From NCBI GenBank assembly GCA_027574665.1, contig CM050665.1, positions 372,001 through 436,000 on the forward strand: DNA of 64,000 bases, in the 5' to 3' direction. Below the pieces are notes generated by a model. It was not told the origin of the DNA, ran no database searches, and saw only the letters and a program-made list of their open reading frames with translations. Numbering within the stretch: position 1 is the stretch's first letter; the number at the start of each line of letters is the position of its first letter. Both the position numbers and the translations under genes were made by a program. Positions 47,896-59,507 of the stretch are shown here, piece by piece. The DNA comes from Rhynochetos jubatus (taxonomy: Eukaryota > Chordata > Aves > Eurypygiformes > Rhynochetidae).

Positions 47896-50646
47896 GTGCT
47901 CCTCTTGGCAGGCCTTTGCAATCCCAATTATCCCTGGAGCTGTGGGCTTTCTGGTTCTCCGGACCCTAACCCTAACCCTAACCCTAGAAGTTGCCGACCG
48001 CGGTTTCCGGCCACGGCCCCCCCTGGGTTCTGGCTAGGAAAGCAGGGGAAGGAGCCATGTCTGTGCAGTGTCGTGCTCCTCTTGGCAGGCCTTTGCAATC
48101 CCAATTATCCCTGGAGCTGTGGGCTATCTGGTTCTCCGGACCCTAACCCTAACCCTAACCCTAGAAGTTGCCGACCGCGGTTTCCGGCCACGGCCCCCAC
48201 GGGGTTCTGGCTAGGAAAGCAGGGGAAGGAGCCATGTCTGTGCAGTGTCGTGCTCCTCTTGGCAGGCCTTTGCAATCCCAATTATCCCTGGAGCTGTGGG
48301 CTTTCTGGTTCTCCGGACCCTAACCCTAACCCTAACCCTAGAAGTTGCCGACCGCGGTTTCCGGCCACGGCCCCCCCGGCGTTCTGGCTAGGAAAGCAGG
48401 GGAAGGAGCCATGTCTGTGCAGTGTCGTGCTCCTCTTGGCAGGCCTTTGCAATCCCAATTATCCCTGGAGCTGTGGGCTTTCTGGTTCTCCGGACCCTAA
48501 CCCTAACCCTAACCCTAGAAGTTGCCGACCGCGGTTTCTGGGCATGGCCCCCCCTGGGTTCTGGCTAGGAAAGCTGGGGAAGGAGCCATGTCTGTGCAGT
48601 GTCGTGCTCCTCTTGGCAGGCCTTTGCAATCCCAATTATCCCTGGAGCTGTGGGCTTTCTGGTTCTCCGGACCCTAACCCTAACCCTAACCCTAGAAGTT
48701 GCCGACCGCGGTTTCCGGCCACGGCCCCCCCTGGGTTCTGGCTAGGAAAGCTGGGGAAGGAGCCATGTCTGTGCAGTGTCGTGCTCCTCTTGGCAGGCCT
48801 TTGCAATCCCAATTATCCCTGGAGCTGTGGGCTTTCTGGTTCTCCGGACCCTAACCCTAACCCTAACCCTAGAAGTTGCCGACCGCGGTTTCCAACCACG
48901 GCCCCCCCCGGGTTCTGGCTAGGAAAGCAGGGGAAGGAGCCATGTCGGTGCAGTGTCGTGCTCCTCTTGGCAGGCCTTTGCAATCCCAATTATCCCTGGA
49001 GCTGTGGGCTTTCTGGTTCTCCGGACCCTAACCCTAACCCTAACCCTAGAAGTTGCCGACCGCGGTTTCCGGCCACGGCCCCCCCTGGGTTCTGGCTAGG
49101 AAAGCAGGGGAAGGAGCCATGTCTGTGCAGTGTCGTGCTCCTCTTGGCAGGCCTTTGCAATCCCAATTATCCCTGGAGCTGTGGGCTTTCTGGTTCTCCG
49201 GACCCTAACCCTAACCCTAACCCTAGAAGTTGCCGACCGCGGTTTCTGGCCACGGCCCCCCCTGGGTTCTGGCTAGGAAAGCTGGGGAAGGAGCCATGTC
49301 GGTGCAGTGTCGTGCTCCTCTTGGCAGGCCTTTGCAATCCCAATTATCCCTGGAGCTGTGGGCTTTCTGGTTCTCCGGACCCTAACCCTAACCCTAACCC
49401 TAGAAGTTGCCGACCGCGGTTTCCGGCCACGGCCCCCCCTGGGTTCTGGCTAGGAAAGCAGGGGAAGGAGCCATGTCTGTGCAGTGTCGTGCTCCTCTTG
49501 GCAGGCCTTTGCAATCCCAATTATCCCTGGAGCTGTGGGCTTTCTGGTTCTCCGGACCCTAACCCTAACCCTAGAAGTTGCCGACCGCGGTTTCTGGCCA
49601 CGGCCCCCCCCGGGTTCTGGCTAGGAAAGCAGGGGAAGGAGCCATATCTGTGCAGTGTCGTGCTCCTCTTGGCAGGCCTTTGCAATCCCAATTACCCCTG
49701 GAGCTGTGGGCTTTCTGGTTCTCCGGACCCTAAACCTAACCCTAACCCTAGAAGTTGCCGACCGCGGTTTCCGGCCACGGCCCCCCCTGGGTTCTGGCTA
49801 GGAAAGCTGGGGAAGGAGCCATGTCGGAGCAGTGTCGTGCTCCTCTTGGCAGGCCTTTGCAATCCCAATTATCCCTGGAGCTGTGGGCTATCTGGTTCTC
49901 CGGACCCTAACCCTAACCCTAACCCTAACCCTAGAAGTTGCCGACCGCGGTTTCCGGCCACGGCCCCCCCTGGGTTCTGGCTAGGAAAGCAGGGGAAGGA
50001 GCCATGTCTGTGCAGTGTCGTGCTCCTCTTGGCAGGCCTTTGCAATCCCAATTATCCCTGGAGCTGTGGGCTTTCTGGTTCTCCGGACCCTAACCCTAAC
50101 CCTAACCCTAGAAGTTGCCGACCGCGGTTTCTGGCCACGGCCCCCCCTGGGTTCTGGCTAGGAAAGCTGGGGAAGGAGCCATGTCGGTGCAGTGTCGTGC
50201 TCCTCTTGGCAGGCCTTTGCAATCCCAGTTATCCCTGGAGCTGTGGGCTTTCTGGTTCTCCGGACCCTAACCCTAACCCTAACCCTAGAAGTTGCCGACC
50301 GCGGTTTCCGGCCACGGCCCCCCCCGGGTTCTGGCTAGGAAAGCTGGGGAAGGAGCCATGTCTGTGCAGTGTCGTGCTCCTCTTGGCAGGCCTTTGCAAT
50401 CCCAATTATCCCTGGAGCTGTGGGCTTTCTGGTTCTCCGGACCCTAACCCTAACCCTAACCCTAGAAGTTGCCGACCGTGGTTTCCGGCCACGGCCCCCC
50501 CCGGGTTCTGGCTAGGAAAGCAGGGGAAGGAGCCATGTCTGTGCAGTGTCGTGCTCCTCTTGGCAGGCCTTTGCAATCCCAATTATCCCTGGAGCTGTGG
50601 GCTTTCTGGTTCTCCGGACCCTAACCCTAACCCTAGAAGTTGCTGA
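47896..50646 (+). other. Longest repeat-derived open frame (916 codons), not considered a gene
   Basis: It starts with GTG, not ATG, inside a monomer and reads through 15 to 16 monomers. The translation is a 59-residue repeat containing PNPNPNP from CCCTAA, with LLLAGLCNPNYPWSCG from the core. The frame stays open because 177, 171 and 183 are all multiples of three and the consensus has no stop in this phase. It ends where GTTGCCGAC becomes GTTGCTGAC, a CpG to TpG change that makes TGA. No domain, promoter or conserved start is visible. Frames of 894 codons (14677-17361, TTG start) and 855 codons (54952-57519, GTG start) have the same origin. Confidence 0.9.
49632..49991 (+). repeat. 360-bp linked-variant cassette, copy 4
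   Basis: TTACCCC near 49692, TCGGAGCAG, GGGCTATCTGG and a five-tract block near 49905 are present. The terminal CCCCACGGGG is replaced by the ordinary CCCCCTGGG, and the first unit has CCCTAAACC near 49730. This suggests partial conversion at the 3' end. Confidence 0.82.
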
Positions 50647-53600
50647 CCGCGGTTTCCGGCCACGGCCCCCCCTGGGTTCTGGCTAGGAAAGCAGGGGAAG
50701 GAGCCATATCTGTGCAGTGTCGTGCTCCTCTTGGCAGGCCTTTGCAATCCCAATTATCCCTGGAGCTGTGGGCTTTCTGGTTCTCCGGACCCTAACCCTA
50801 ACCCTAACCCTAGAAGTTGCCGACCGCGGTTTCCGGCCACGGCCCCCCCTGGGTTCTGGCTAGGAAAGCAGGGGAAGGAGCCATGTCTGTGCAGTGTCGT
50901 GCTCCTCTTGGCAGGCCTTTGCAATCCCAATTATCCCTGGAGCTGTGGGCTTTCTGGTTCTCCGGACCCTAACCCTAACCCTAACCCTAGAAGTTGCCGA
51001 CCGCGGTTTCTGGGCATGGCCCCCCCTGGGTTCTGGCTAGGAAAGCTGGGGAAGGAGCCATGTCTGTGCAGTGTCGTGCTCCTCTTGGCAGGCCTTTGCA
51101 ATCCCAATTATCCCTGGAGCTGTGGGCTTTCTGGTTCTCCGGACCCTAACCCTAACCCTAACCCTAGAAGTTGCCGACCGCGGTTTCCGGCCACGGCCCC
51201 CCCTGGGTTCTGGCTAGGAAAGCTGGGGAAGGAGCCATGTCTGTGCAGTGTCGTGCTCCTCTTGGCAGGCCTTTGCAATCCCAATTATCCCTGGAGCTGT
51301 GGGCTTTCTGGTTCTCCGGACCCTAACCCTAACCCTAACCCTAGAAGTTGCCGACCGCGGTTTCCGGCCACGGCCCCCCCGGGGTTCTGGCTAGGAAAGC
51401 TGGGGAAGGAGCCATGTCGGTGCAGTGTCGTGCTCCTCTTGGCAGGCCTTTGCAATCCCAATTATCCCTGGAGCTGTGGGCTTTCTGGTTCTCCGGACCC
51501 TAACCCTAACCCTAACCCTAACCCTAGAAGTTGCCGACCGCGGTTTCCGGCCACGGCCCCCCCTGGGTTCTGGCTAGGAAAGCTGGGGAAGGAGCCATGT
51601 CTGTGCAGTGTCGTGCTGCTCTTGGCAGGCCTTTGCAATCCCAATTATCCCTGGAGCTGTGGGCTTTCTGGTTCTCCGGACCCTAACCCTAACCCTAACC
51701 CTAGAAGTTGCCGACCGCGGTTTCTGGCCACGGCCCCCCCTGGGTTCTGGCTAGGAAAGCTGGGGAAGGAGCCATGTCTGTGCAGTGTCGTGCTCCTCTT
51801 GGCAGGCCTTTGCAATCCCAGTTATCCCTGGAGCTGTGGGCTTTCTGGTTCTCCGGACCCTAACCCTAACCCTAACCCTAGAAGTTGCCGACCGCGGTTT
51901 CCGGCCACGGCCCCCCCCGGGTTCTGGCTAGGAAAGCTGGGGAAGGAGCCATGTCTGTGCAGTGTCGTGCTCCTCTTGGCAGGCCTTTGCAATCCCAATT
52001 ATCCCTGGAGCTGTGGGCTTTCTGGTTCTCCGGACCCTAACCCTAACCCTAACCCTAGAAGTTGCCGACCGTGGTTTCCGGCCACGGCCCCCCCCGGGTT
52101 CTGGCTAGGAAAGCAGGGGAAGGAGCCATGTCTGTGCAGTGTCGTGCTCCTCTTGGCAGGCCTTTGCAATCCCAATTATCCCTGGAGCTGTGGGCTTTCT
52201 GGTTCTCCGGACCCTAACCCTAACCCTAGAAGTTGCGGACCGCGGTTTCCGGCCACGGCCCCCCCCGGGTTCTGGCTAGGAAAGCAGGGGAAGGAGCCAT
52301 ATCTGTGCAGTGTCGTGCTCCTCTTGGCAGGCCTTTGCAATCCCAATTATCCCTGGAGCTGTGGGCTTTCTGGTTCTCCGGACCCTAACCCTAACCCTAA
52401 CCCTAGAAGTTGCCGACCGCGGTTTCCGGCCACGGCCCCCCCTGGGTTCTGGCTAGGAAAGCTGGGGAAGGAGCCATGTCTGTGCAGTGTCGTGCTCCTC
52501 TTGGCAGGCCTTTGCAATCCCAATTATCCCTGGAGCTGTGGGCTTTCTGGTTCTCCGGACCCTAACCCTAACCCTAACCCTAGAAGTTGCCGACCGCGGT
52601 TTCTGGCCACGGCCCCCCCTGGGTTCTGGCTAGGAAAGCTGGGGAAGGAGCCATGTCTGTGCAGTGTCGTGCTCCTCTTGGCAGGCCTTTGCAATCCCAA
52701 TTATCCCTGGAGCTGTGGGCTTTCTGGTTCTCCGGACCCTAACCCTAACCCTAACCCTAGAAGTTGCCGACCGCGGTTTCCGGCCACGGCCCCCCCTGGG
52801 TTCTGGCTAGGAAAGCAGGGGAAGGAGCCATGTCGGTGCAGTGTCGTGCTCCTCTTGGCAGGCCTTTGCAATCCCAATTATCCCTGGAGCTGTGGGCTTT
52901 CTGGTTCTCCGGACCCTAACCCTAACCCTAACCCTAGAAGTTGCTGACCGCGGTTTCCGGCCACGGCCCCCCCCGGGTTCTGGCTAGGAAAGCAGGGGAA
53001 GGAGCCATATCTGTGCAGTGTCGTGCTCCTCTTGGCAGGCCTTTGCAATCCCAATTATCCCTGGAGCTGTGGGCTTTCTGGTTCTCCGGACCCTAACCCT
53101 AACCCTAACCCTAGAAGTTGCCGACCGCGGTTTCCGGCCACGGCCCCCCCTGGGTTCTGGCTAGGAAAGCTGGGGAAGGAGCCATGTCTGTGCAGTGTCG
53201 TGCTCCTCTTGGCAGGCCTTTGCAATCCCAATTATCCCTGGAGCTGTGGGCTTTCTGGTTCTCCGGACCCTAACCCTAACCCTAGAAGTTGCTGACCGCG
53301 GTTTCCGGCCACGGCCCCCCCCGGGTTCTGGCTAGGAAAGCAGGGGAAGGAGCCATGTCTGTGCAGTGTCGTGCTCCTCTTGGCAGGCCTTTGCAATCCC
53401 AGTTATCCCTGGAGCTGTGGGCTTTCTGGTTCTCCGGACCCTAACCCTAACCCTAACCCTAGAAGTTGCCGACCGCGGTTTCCGGCCACGGCCCCCCCCG
53501 GGTTCTGGCTAGGAAAGCTGGGGAAGGAGCCATGTCTGTGCAGTGTCGTGCTCCTCTTGGCAGGCCTTTGCAATCCCAATTATCCCTGGAGCTGTGGGCT

Positions 53601-56600
53601 TTCTGGTTCTCCGGACCCTAACCCTAACCCTAACCCTAGAAGTTGCCGACCGTGGTTTCCGGCCACGGCCCCCCCCGGGTTCTGGCTAGGAAAGCAGGGG
53701 AAGGAGCCATGTCTGTGCAGTGTCGTGCTCCTCTTGGCAGGCCTTTGCAATCCCAATTATCCCTGGAGCTGTGGGCTTTCTGGTTCTCCGGACCCTAACC
53801 CTAACCCTAGAAGTTGCGGACCGCGGTTTCCGGCCACGGCCCCCCCCGGGTTCTGGCTAGGAAAGCAGGGGAAGGAGCCATATCTGTGCAGTGTCGTGCT
53901 CCTCTTGGCAGGCCTTTGCAATCCCAATTATCCCTGGAGCTGTGGGCTTTCTGGTTCTCCGGACCCTAACCCTAACCCTAACCCTAGAAGTTGCCGACCG
54001 CGGTTTCCGGCCACGGCCCCCCCTGGGTTCTGGCTAGGAAAGCTGGGGAAGGAGCCATGTCTGTGCAGTGTCGTGCTCCTCTTGGCAGGCCTTTGCAATC
54101 CCAATTATCCCTGGAGCTGTGGGCTTTCTGGTTCTCCGGACCCTAACCCTAACCCTAACCCTAGAAGTTGCCGACCGCGGTTTCTGGCCACGGCCCCCCC
54201 TGGGTTCTGGCTAGGAAAGCTGGGGAAGGAGCCATGTCTGTGCAGTGTCGTGCTCCTCTTGGCAGGCCTTTGCAATCCCAATTATCCCTGGAGCTGTGGG
54301 CTTTCTGGTTCTCCGGACCCTAACCCTAACCCTAACCCTAGAAGTTGCCGACCGCGGTTTCCGGCCACGGCCCCACCTGGGTTCTGGCTAGGAATGCTGG
54401 GGAAGGAGCCATGTCGGTGCAGTGTCGTGCTCCTCTTGGCAGGCCTTTGCAATCCCAATTATCCCTGGAGCTGTGGGCTTTCTGGTTCTCCGGACCCTAA
54501 CCCTAACCCTAACCCTAGAAGTTGCTGACCGCGGTTTCCGGCCACGGCCCCCCCCGGGTTCTGGCTAGGAAAGCAGGGGAAGGAGCCATATCTGTGCAGT
54601 GTCGTGCTCCTCTTGGCAGGCCTTTGCAATCCCAATTATCCCTGGAGCTGTGGGCTTTCTGGTTCTCCGGACCCTAACCCTAACCCTAACCCTAGAAGTT
54701 GCCGACCGCGGTTTCCGGCCACGGCCCCCCCTGGGTTCTGGCTAGGAAAGCTGGGGAAGGAGCCATGTCTGTGCAGTGTCGTGCTCCTCTTGGCAGGCCT
54801 TTGCAATCCCAATTATCCCTGGAGCTGTGGGCTTTCTGGTTCTCCGGACCCTAACCCTAACCCTAGAAGTTGCTGACCGCGGTTTCCGGCCACGGCCCCC
54901 CCCGGGTTCTGGCTAGGAAAGCAGGGGAAGGAGCCATGTCGGTGCAGTGTCGTGCTCCTCTTGGCAGGCCTTTGCAATCCCAATTATCCCTGGAGCTGTG
55001 GGCTTTCTGGTTCTCCGGACCCTAACCCTAACCCTAACCCTAGAAGTTGCCGACCGCGGTTTCCGGCCACGGCCCCCCCTGGGTTCTGGCTAGGAAAGCA
55101 GGGGAAGGAGCCATGTCGGTGCAGTGTCGTGCTCCTCTTGGCAGGCCTTTGCAATCCCAATTATCCCTGGAGCTGTGGGCTTTCTGGTTCTCCGGACCCT
55201 AACCCTAACCCTAACCCTAGAAGTTGCCGACCGCGGTTTCCGGCCACGGCCCCCCCTGGGTTCTGGCTAGGAAAGCTGGGGAAGGAGCCATGTCGGAGCA
55301 GTGTCGTGCTCCTCTTGGCAGGCCTTTGCAATCCCAATTATCCCTGGAGCTGTGGGCTATCTGGTTCTCCGGACCCTAACCCTAACCCTAACCCTAGAAG
55401 TTGCCGACCGCGGTTTCCGGCCACGGCCCCCCCGGGGTTCTGGCTAGGAAAGCAGGGGAAGGAGCCATGTCTGTGCAGTGTCGTGCTCCTCTTGGCAGGC
55501 CTTTGCAATCCCAATTATCCCTGGAGCTGTGGGCTTTCTGGTTCTCCGGACCCTAACCCTAACCCTAACCCTAGAAGTTGCCGACCGCGGTTTCTGGGCA
55601 TGGCCCCCCCCGGGTTCTGGCTAGGAAAGCTGGGGAAGGAGCCATGTCTGTGCAGTGTCGTGCTCCTCTTGGCAGGCCTTTGCAATCCCAATTATCCCTG
55701 GAGCTGTGGGCTTTCTGGTTCTCCGGACCCTAACCCTAACCCTAACCCTAGAAGTTGCCGACCGCGGTTTCTGGCCACGGCCCCCCCTGGGTTCTGGCTA
55801 GGAAAGCTGGGGAAGGAGCCATGTCGGTGCAGTGTCGTGCTCCTCTTGGCAGGCCTTTGCAATCCCAATTATCCCTGGAGCTGTGGGCTTTCTGGTTCTC
55901 CGGACCCTAACCCTAACCCTAACCCTAGAAGTTGCCGACCGCGGTTTCCGGCCACGGCCCCCCCTGGGTTCTGGCTAGGAAAGCTGGGGAAGGAGCCATG
56001 TCTGTGCAGTGTCGTGCTCCTCTTGGCAGGCCTTTGCAATCCCAATTATCCCTGGAGCTGTGGGCTTTCTGGTTCTCCGGACCCTAACCCTAACCCTAAC
56101 CCTAGAAGTTGCCGACCGTGGTTTCCGGCCACGGCCCCCCCTGGGTTCTGGCTAGGAAAGCAGGGGAAGGAGCCATGTCTGTGCAGTGTCGTGCTCCTCT
56201 TGGCAGGCCTTTGCAATCCCAATTATCCCTGGAGCTGTGGGCTTTCTGGTTCTCCGGACCCTAACCCTAACCCTAGAAGTTGCCGACCGCGGTTTCCGGC
56301 CACGGCCCCCACGGGGTTCTGGCTAGGAAAGCAGGGGAAGGAGCCATGTCTGTGCAGTGTCGTGCTCCTCTTGGCAGGCCTTTGCAATCCCAATTATCCC
56401 TGGAGCTGTGGGCTTTCTGGTTCTCCGGACCCTAACCCTAACCCTAACCCTAGAAGTTGCCGACCGCGGTTTCCGGCCACGGCCCCCCCTGGGTTCTGGC
56501 TAGGAAAGCAGGGGAAGGAGCCATGTCTGTGCAGTGTCGTGCTCCTCTTGGCAGGCCTTTGCAATCCCAATTATCCCTGGAGCTGTGGGCTTTCTGGTTC

Positions 56601-57566
56601 TCCGGACCCTAACCCTAACCCTAACCCTAGAAGTTGCCGACCGCGGTTTCCGGCCACGGCCCCCCCCGGGTTCTGGCTAGGAAAGCTGGGGAAGGAGCCA
56701 TGTCTGTGCAGTGTCGTGCTCCTCTTGGCAGGCCTTTGCAATCCCAATTATCCCTGGAGCTGTGGGCTTTCTGGTTCTCTGGACCCTAACCCTAACCCTA
56801 ACCCTAGAAGTTGCCGACCGCGGTTTCTGGCCACGGCCCCCCCTGGGTTCTGGCTAGGAAAGCTGGGGAAGGAGCCATGTCGGTGCAGTGTCGTGCTCCT
56901 CTTGGCAGGCCTTTGCAATCCCAATTATCCCTGGAGCTGTGGGCTTTCTGGTTCTCCGGACCCTAACCCTAACCCTAACCCTAGAAGTTGCCGACCGCGG
57001 TTTCCGGCCACGGCCCCCCCTGCGTTCTGGCTAGGAAGGCAGGGGAAGGAGCCATGTCTGTGCAGTGTCGTGCTCCTCTTGGCAGGCCTTTGCAATCCCA
57101 ATTATCCCTGGAGCTGTGGGCTTTCTGGTTCTCCGGACCCTAACCCTAACCCTAACCCTAGAAGTTGCCGACCGCGGTTTCTGGCCACGGCCCCCCCTGG
57201 GTTCTGGCTAGGAAAGCTGGGGAAGGAGCCATGTCGGTGCAGTGTCGTGCTCCTCTTGGCAGGCCTTTGCAATCCCAATTATCCCTGGAGCTGTGGGCTT
57301 TCTGGTTCTCCGGACCCTAACCCTAACCCTAACCCTAGAAGTTGCCGACCGCGGTTTCCAACCACGGCCCCCCCCGGGTTCTGGCTAGGAAAGCAGGGGA
57401 AGGAGCCATGTCTGTGCAGTGTCGTGCTCCTCTTGGCAGGCCTTTGCAATCCCAATTATCCCTGGAGCTGTGGGCTTTCTGGTTCTCCGGACCCTAACCC
57501 TAACCCTAGAAGTTGCTGACCGCGGTTTCCGGCCACGGCCCCCCCCGGGTTCTGGCTAGGAAAGCA

Positions 57567-59507
57567 GGGGAAGGAGCCATGTCGGTGCAGTGTCGTGCTC
57601 CTCTTGGCAGGCCTTTGCAATCCCAATTATCCCTGGAGCTGTGGGCTTTCTGGTTCTCCGGACCCTAACCCTAACCCTAACCCTAGAAGTTGCCGACCGC
57701 GGTTTCCGGCCACGGCCCCCCCTGGGTTCTGGCTAGGAAAGCAGGGGAAGGAGCCATGTCTGTGCAGTGTCGTGCTCCTCTTGGCAGGCCTTTGCAATCC
57801 CAATTATCCCTGGAGCTGTGGGCTTTCTGGTTCTCCGGACCCTAACCCTAACCCTAACCCTAGAAGTTGCCGACCGCGGTTTCTGGCCACGGCCCCCCCT
57901 GGGTTCTGGCTAGGAAAGCTGGGGAAGGAGCCATGTCGGTGCAGTGTCGTGCTCCTCTTGGCAGGCCTTTGCAATCCCAATTATCCCTGGAGCTGTGGGC
58001 TTTCTGGTTCTCCGGACCCTAACCCTAACCCTAACCCTAGAAGTTGCCGACCGCGGTTTCCGGCCACGGCCCCCCCTGGGTTCTGGCTAGGAAAGCAGGG
58101 GAAGGAGCCATGTCTGTGCAGTGTCGTGCTCCTCTTGGCAGGCCTTTGCAATCCCAATTATCCCTGGAGCTGTGGGCTTTCTGGTTCTCCGGACCCTAAC
58201 CCTAACCCTAGAAGTTGCCGACCGCGGTTTCCAACCACGGCCCCCCCCGGGTTCTGGCTAGGAAAGCAGGGGAAGGAGCCATATCTGTGCAGTGTCGTGC
58301 TCCTCTTGGCAGGCCTTTGCAATCCCAATTACCCCTGGAGCTGTGGGCTTTCTGGTTCTCCGGACCCTAACCCTAACCCTAACCCTAGAAGTTGCCGACC
58401 GCGGTTTCCGGCCACGGCCCCCACGGGGTTCTGGCTAGGAAAGCTGGGGAAGGAGCCATGTCGGTGCAGTGTCGTGCTCCTCTTGGCAGGCCTTTGCAAT
58501 CCCAATTATCCCTGGAGCTGTGGGCTATCTGGTTCTCCGGACCCTAACCCTAACCCTAACCCTAACCCTAGAAGTTGCCGACCGCGGTTTCCGGCCACGG
58601 CCCCCACGGGGTTCTGGCTAGGAAAGCAGGGGAAGGAGCCATGTCTGTGCAGTGTCGTGCTCCTCTTGGCAGGCCTTTGCAATCCCAATTATCCCTGGAG
58701 CTGTGGGCTTTCTGGTTCTCCGGACCCTAACCCTAACCCTAACCCTAGAAGTTGCCGACCGCGGTTTCCGGCCACGGCCCCCCCTGGGTTCTGGCTAGGA
58801 AAGCTGGGGAAGGAGCCATGTCTGTGCAGTGTCGTGCTCCTCTTGGCAGGCCTTTGCAATCCCAATTATCCCTGGAGCTGTGGGCTTTCTGGTTCTCCGG
58901 ACCCTAACCCTAACCCTAACCCTAGAAGTTGCCGACCGCGGTTTCCGGCCACGGCCCCCCCTGGGTTCTGGCTAGGAAAGCTGGGGAAGGAGCCATGTCT
59001 GTGCAGTGTCGTGCTCCTCTTGGCAGGCCTTTGCAATCCCAATTATCCCTGGAGCTGTGGGCTTTCTGGTTCTCCGGACCCTAACCCTAACCCTAACCCT
59101 AGAAGTTGCCGACCGCGGTTTCTGGCCACGGCCCCCCCTGGGTTCTGGCTAGGAAAGCTGGGGAAGGAGCCATGTCGGTGCAGTGTCGTGCTCCTCTTGG
59201 CAGGCCTTTGCAATCCCAATTATCCCTGGAGCTGTGGGCTTTCTGGTTCTCCGGACCCTAACCCTAACCCTAACCCTAGAAGTTGCCGACCGCGGTTTCC
59301 AACCACGGCCCCCCCCGGGTTCTGGCTAGGAAAGCAGGGGAAGGAGCCATGTCTGTGCAGTGTCGTGCTCCTCTTGGCAGGCCTTTGCAATCCCAATTAT
59401 CCCTGGAGCTGTGGGCTTTCTGGTTCTCCGGACCCTAACCCTAACCCTAGAAGTTGCTGACCGCGGTTTCCGGCCACGGCCCCCCCCGGGTTCTGGCTAG
59501 GAAAGCA
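57567..59507 (+). repeat. Eleven-monomer unit, copy 1 (1,941 bp)
   Basis: Begins with a CGGTGC unit after a three-tract block, includes the 360-bp cassette and ends with TTCCAACCACGG and three-tract units. The first six or seven monomers match the following unit in order at an offset of 1,941 bp. Confidence 0.83.
58269..58628 (+). repeat. 360-bp linked-variant cassette, copy 5
   Basis: TTACCCC near 58330, GGGCTATCTGG, a five-tract block near 58545 and CCCCACGGGG near 58605. It differs from other copies by TCGGTGCAG instead of TCGGAGCAG, and its first unit also ends in CCCCACGGGG near 58420. Confidence 0.82.
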
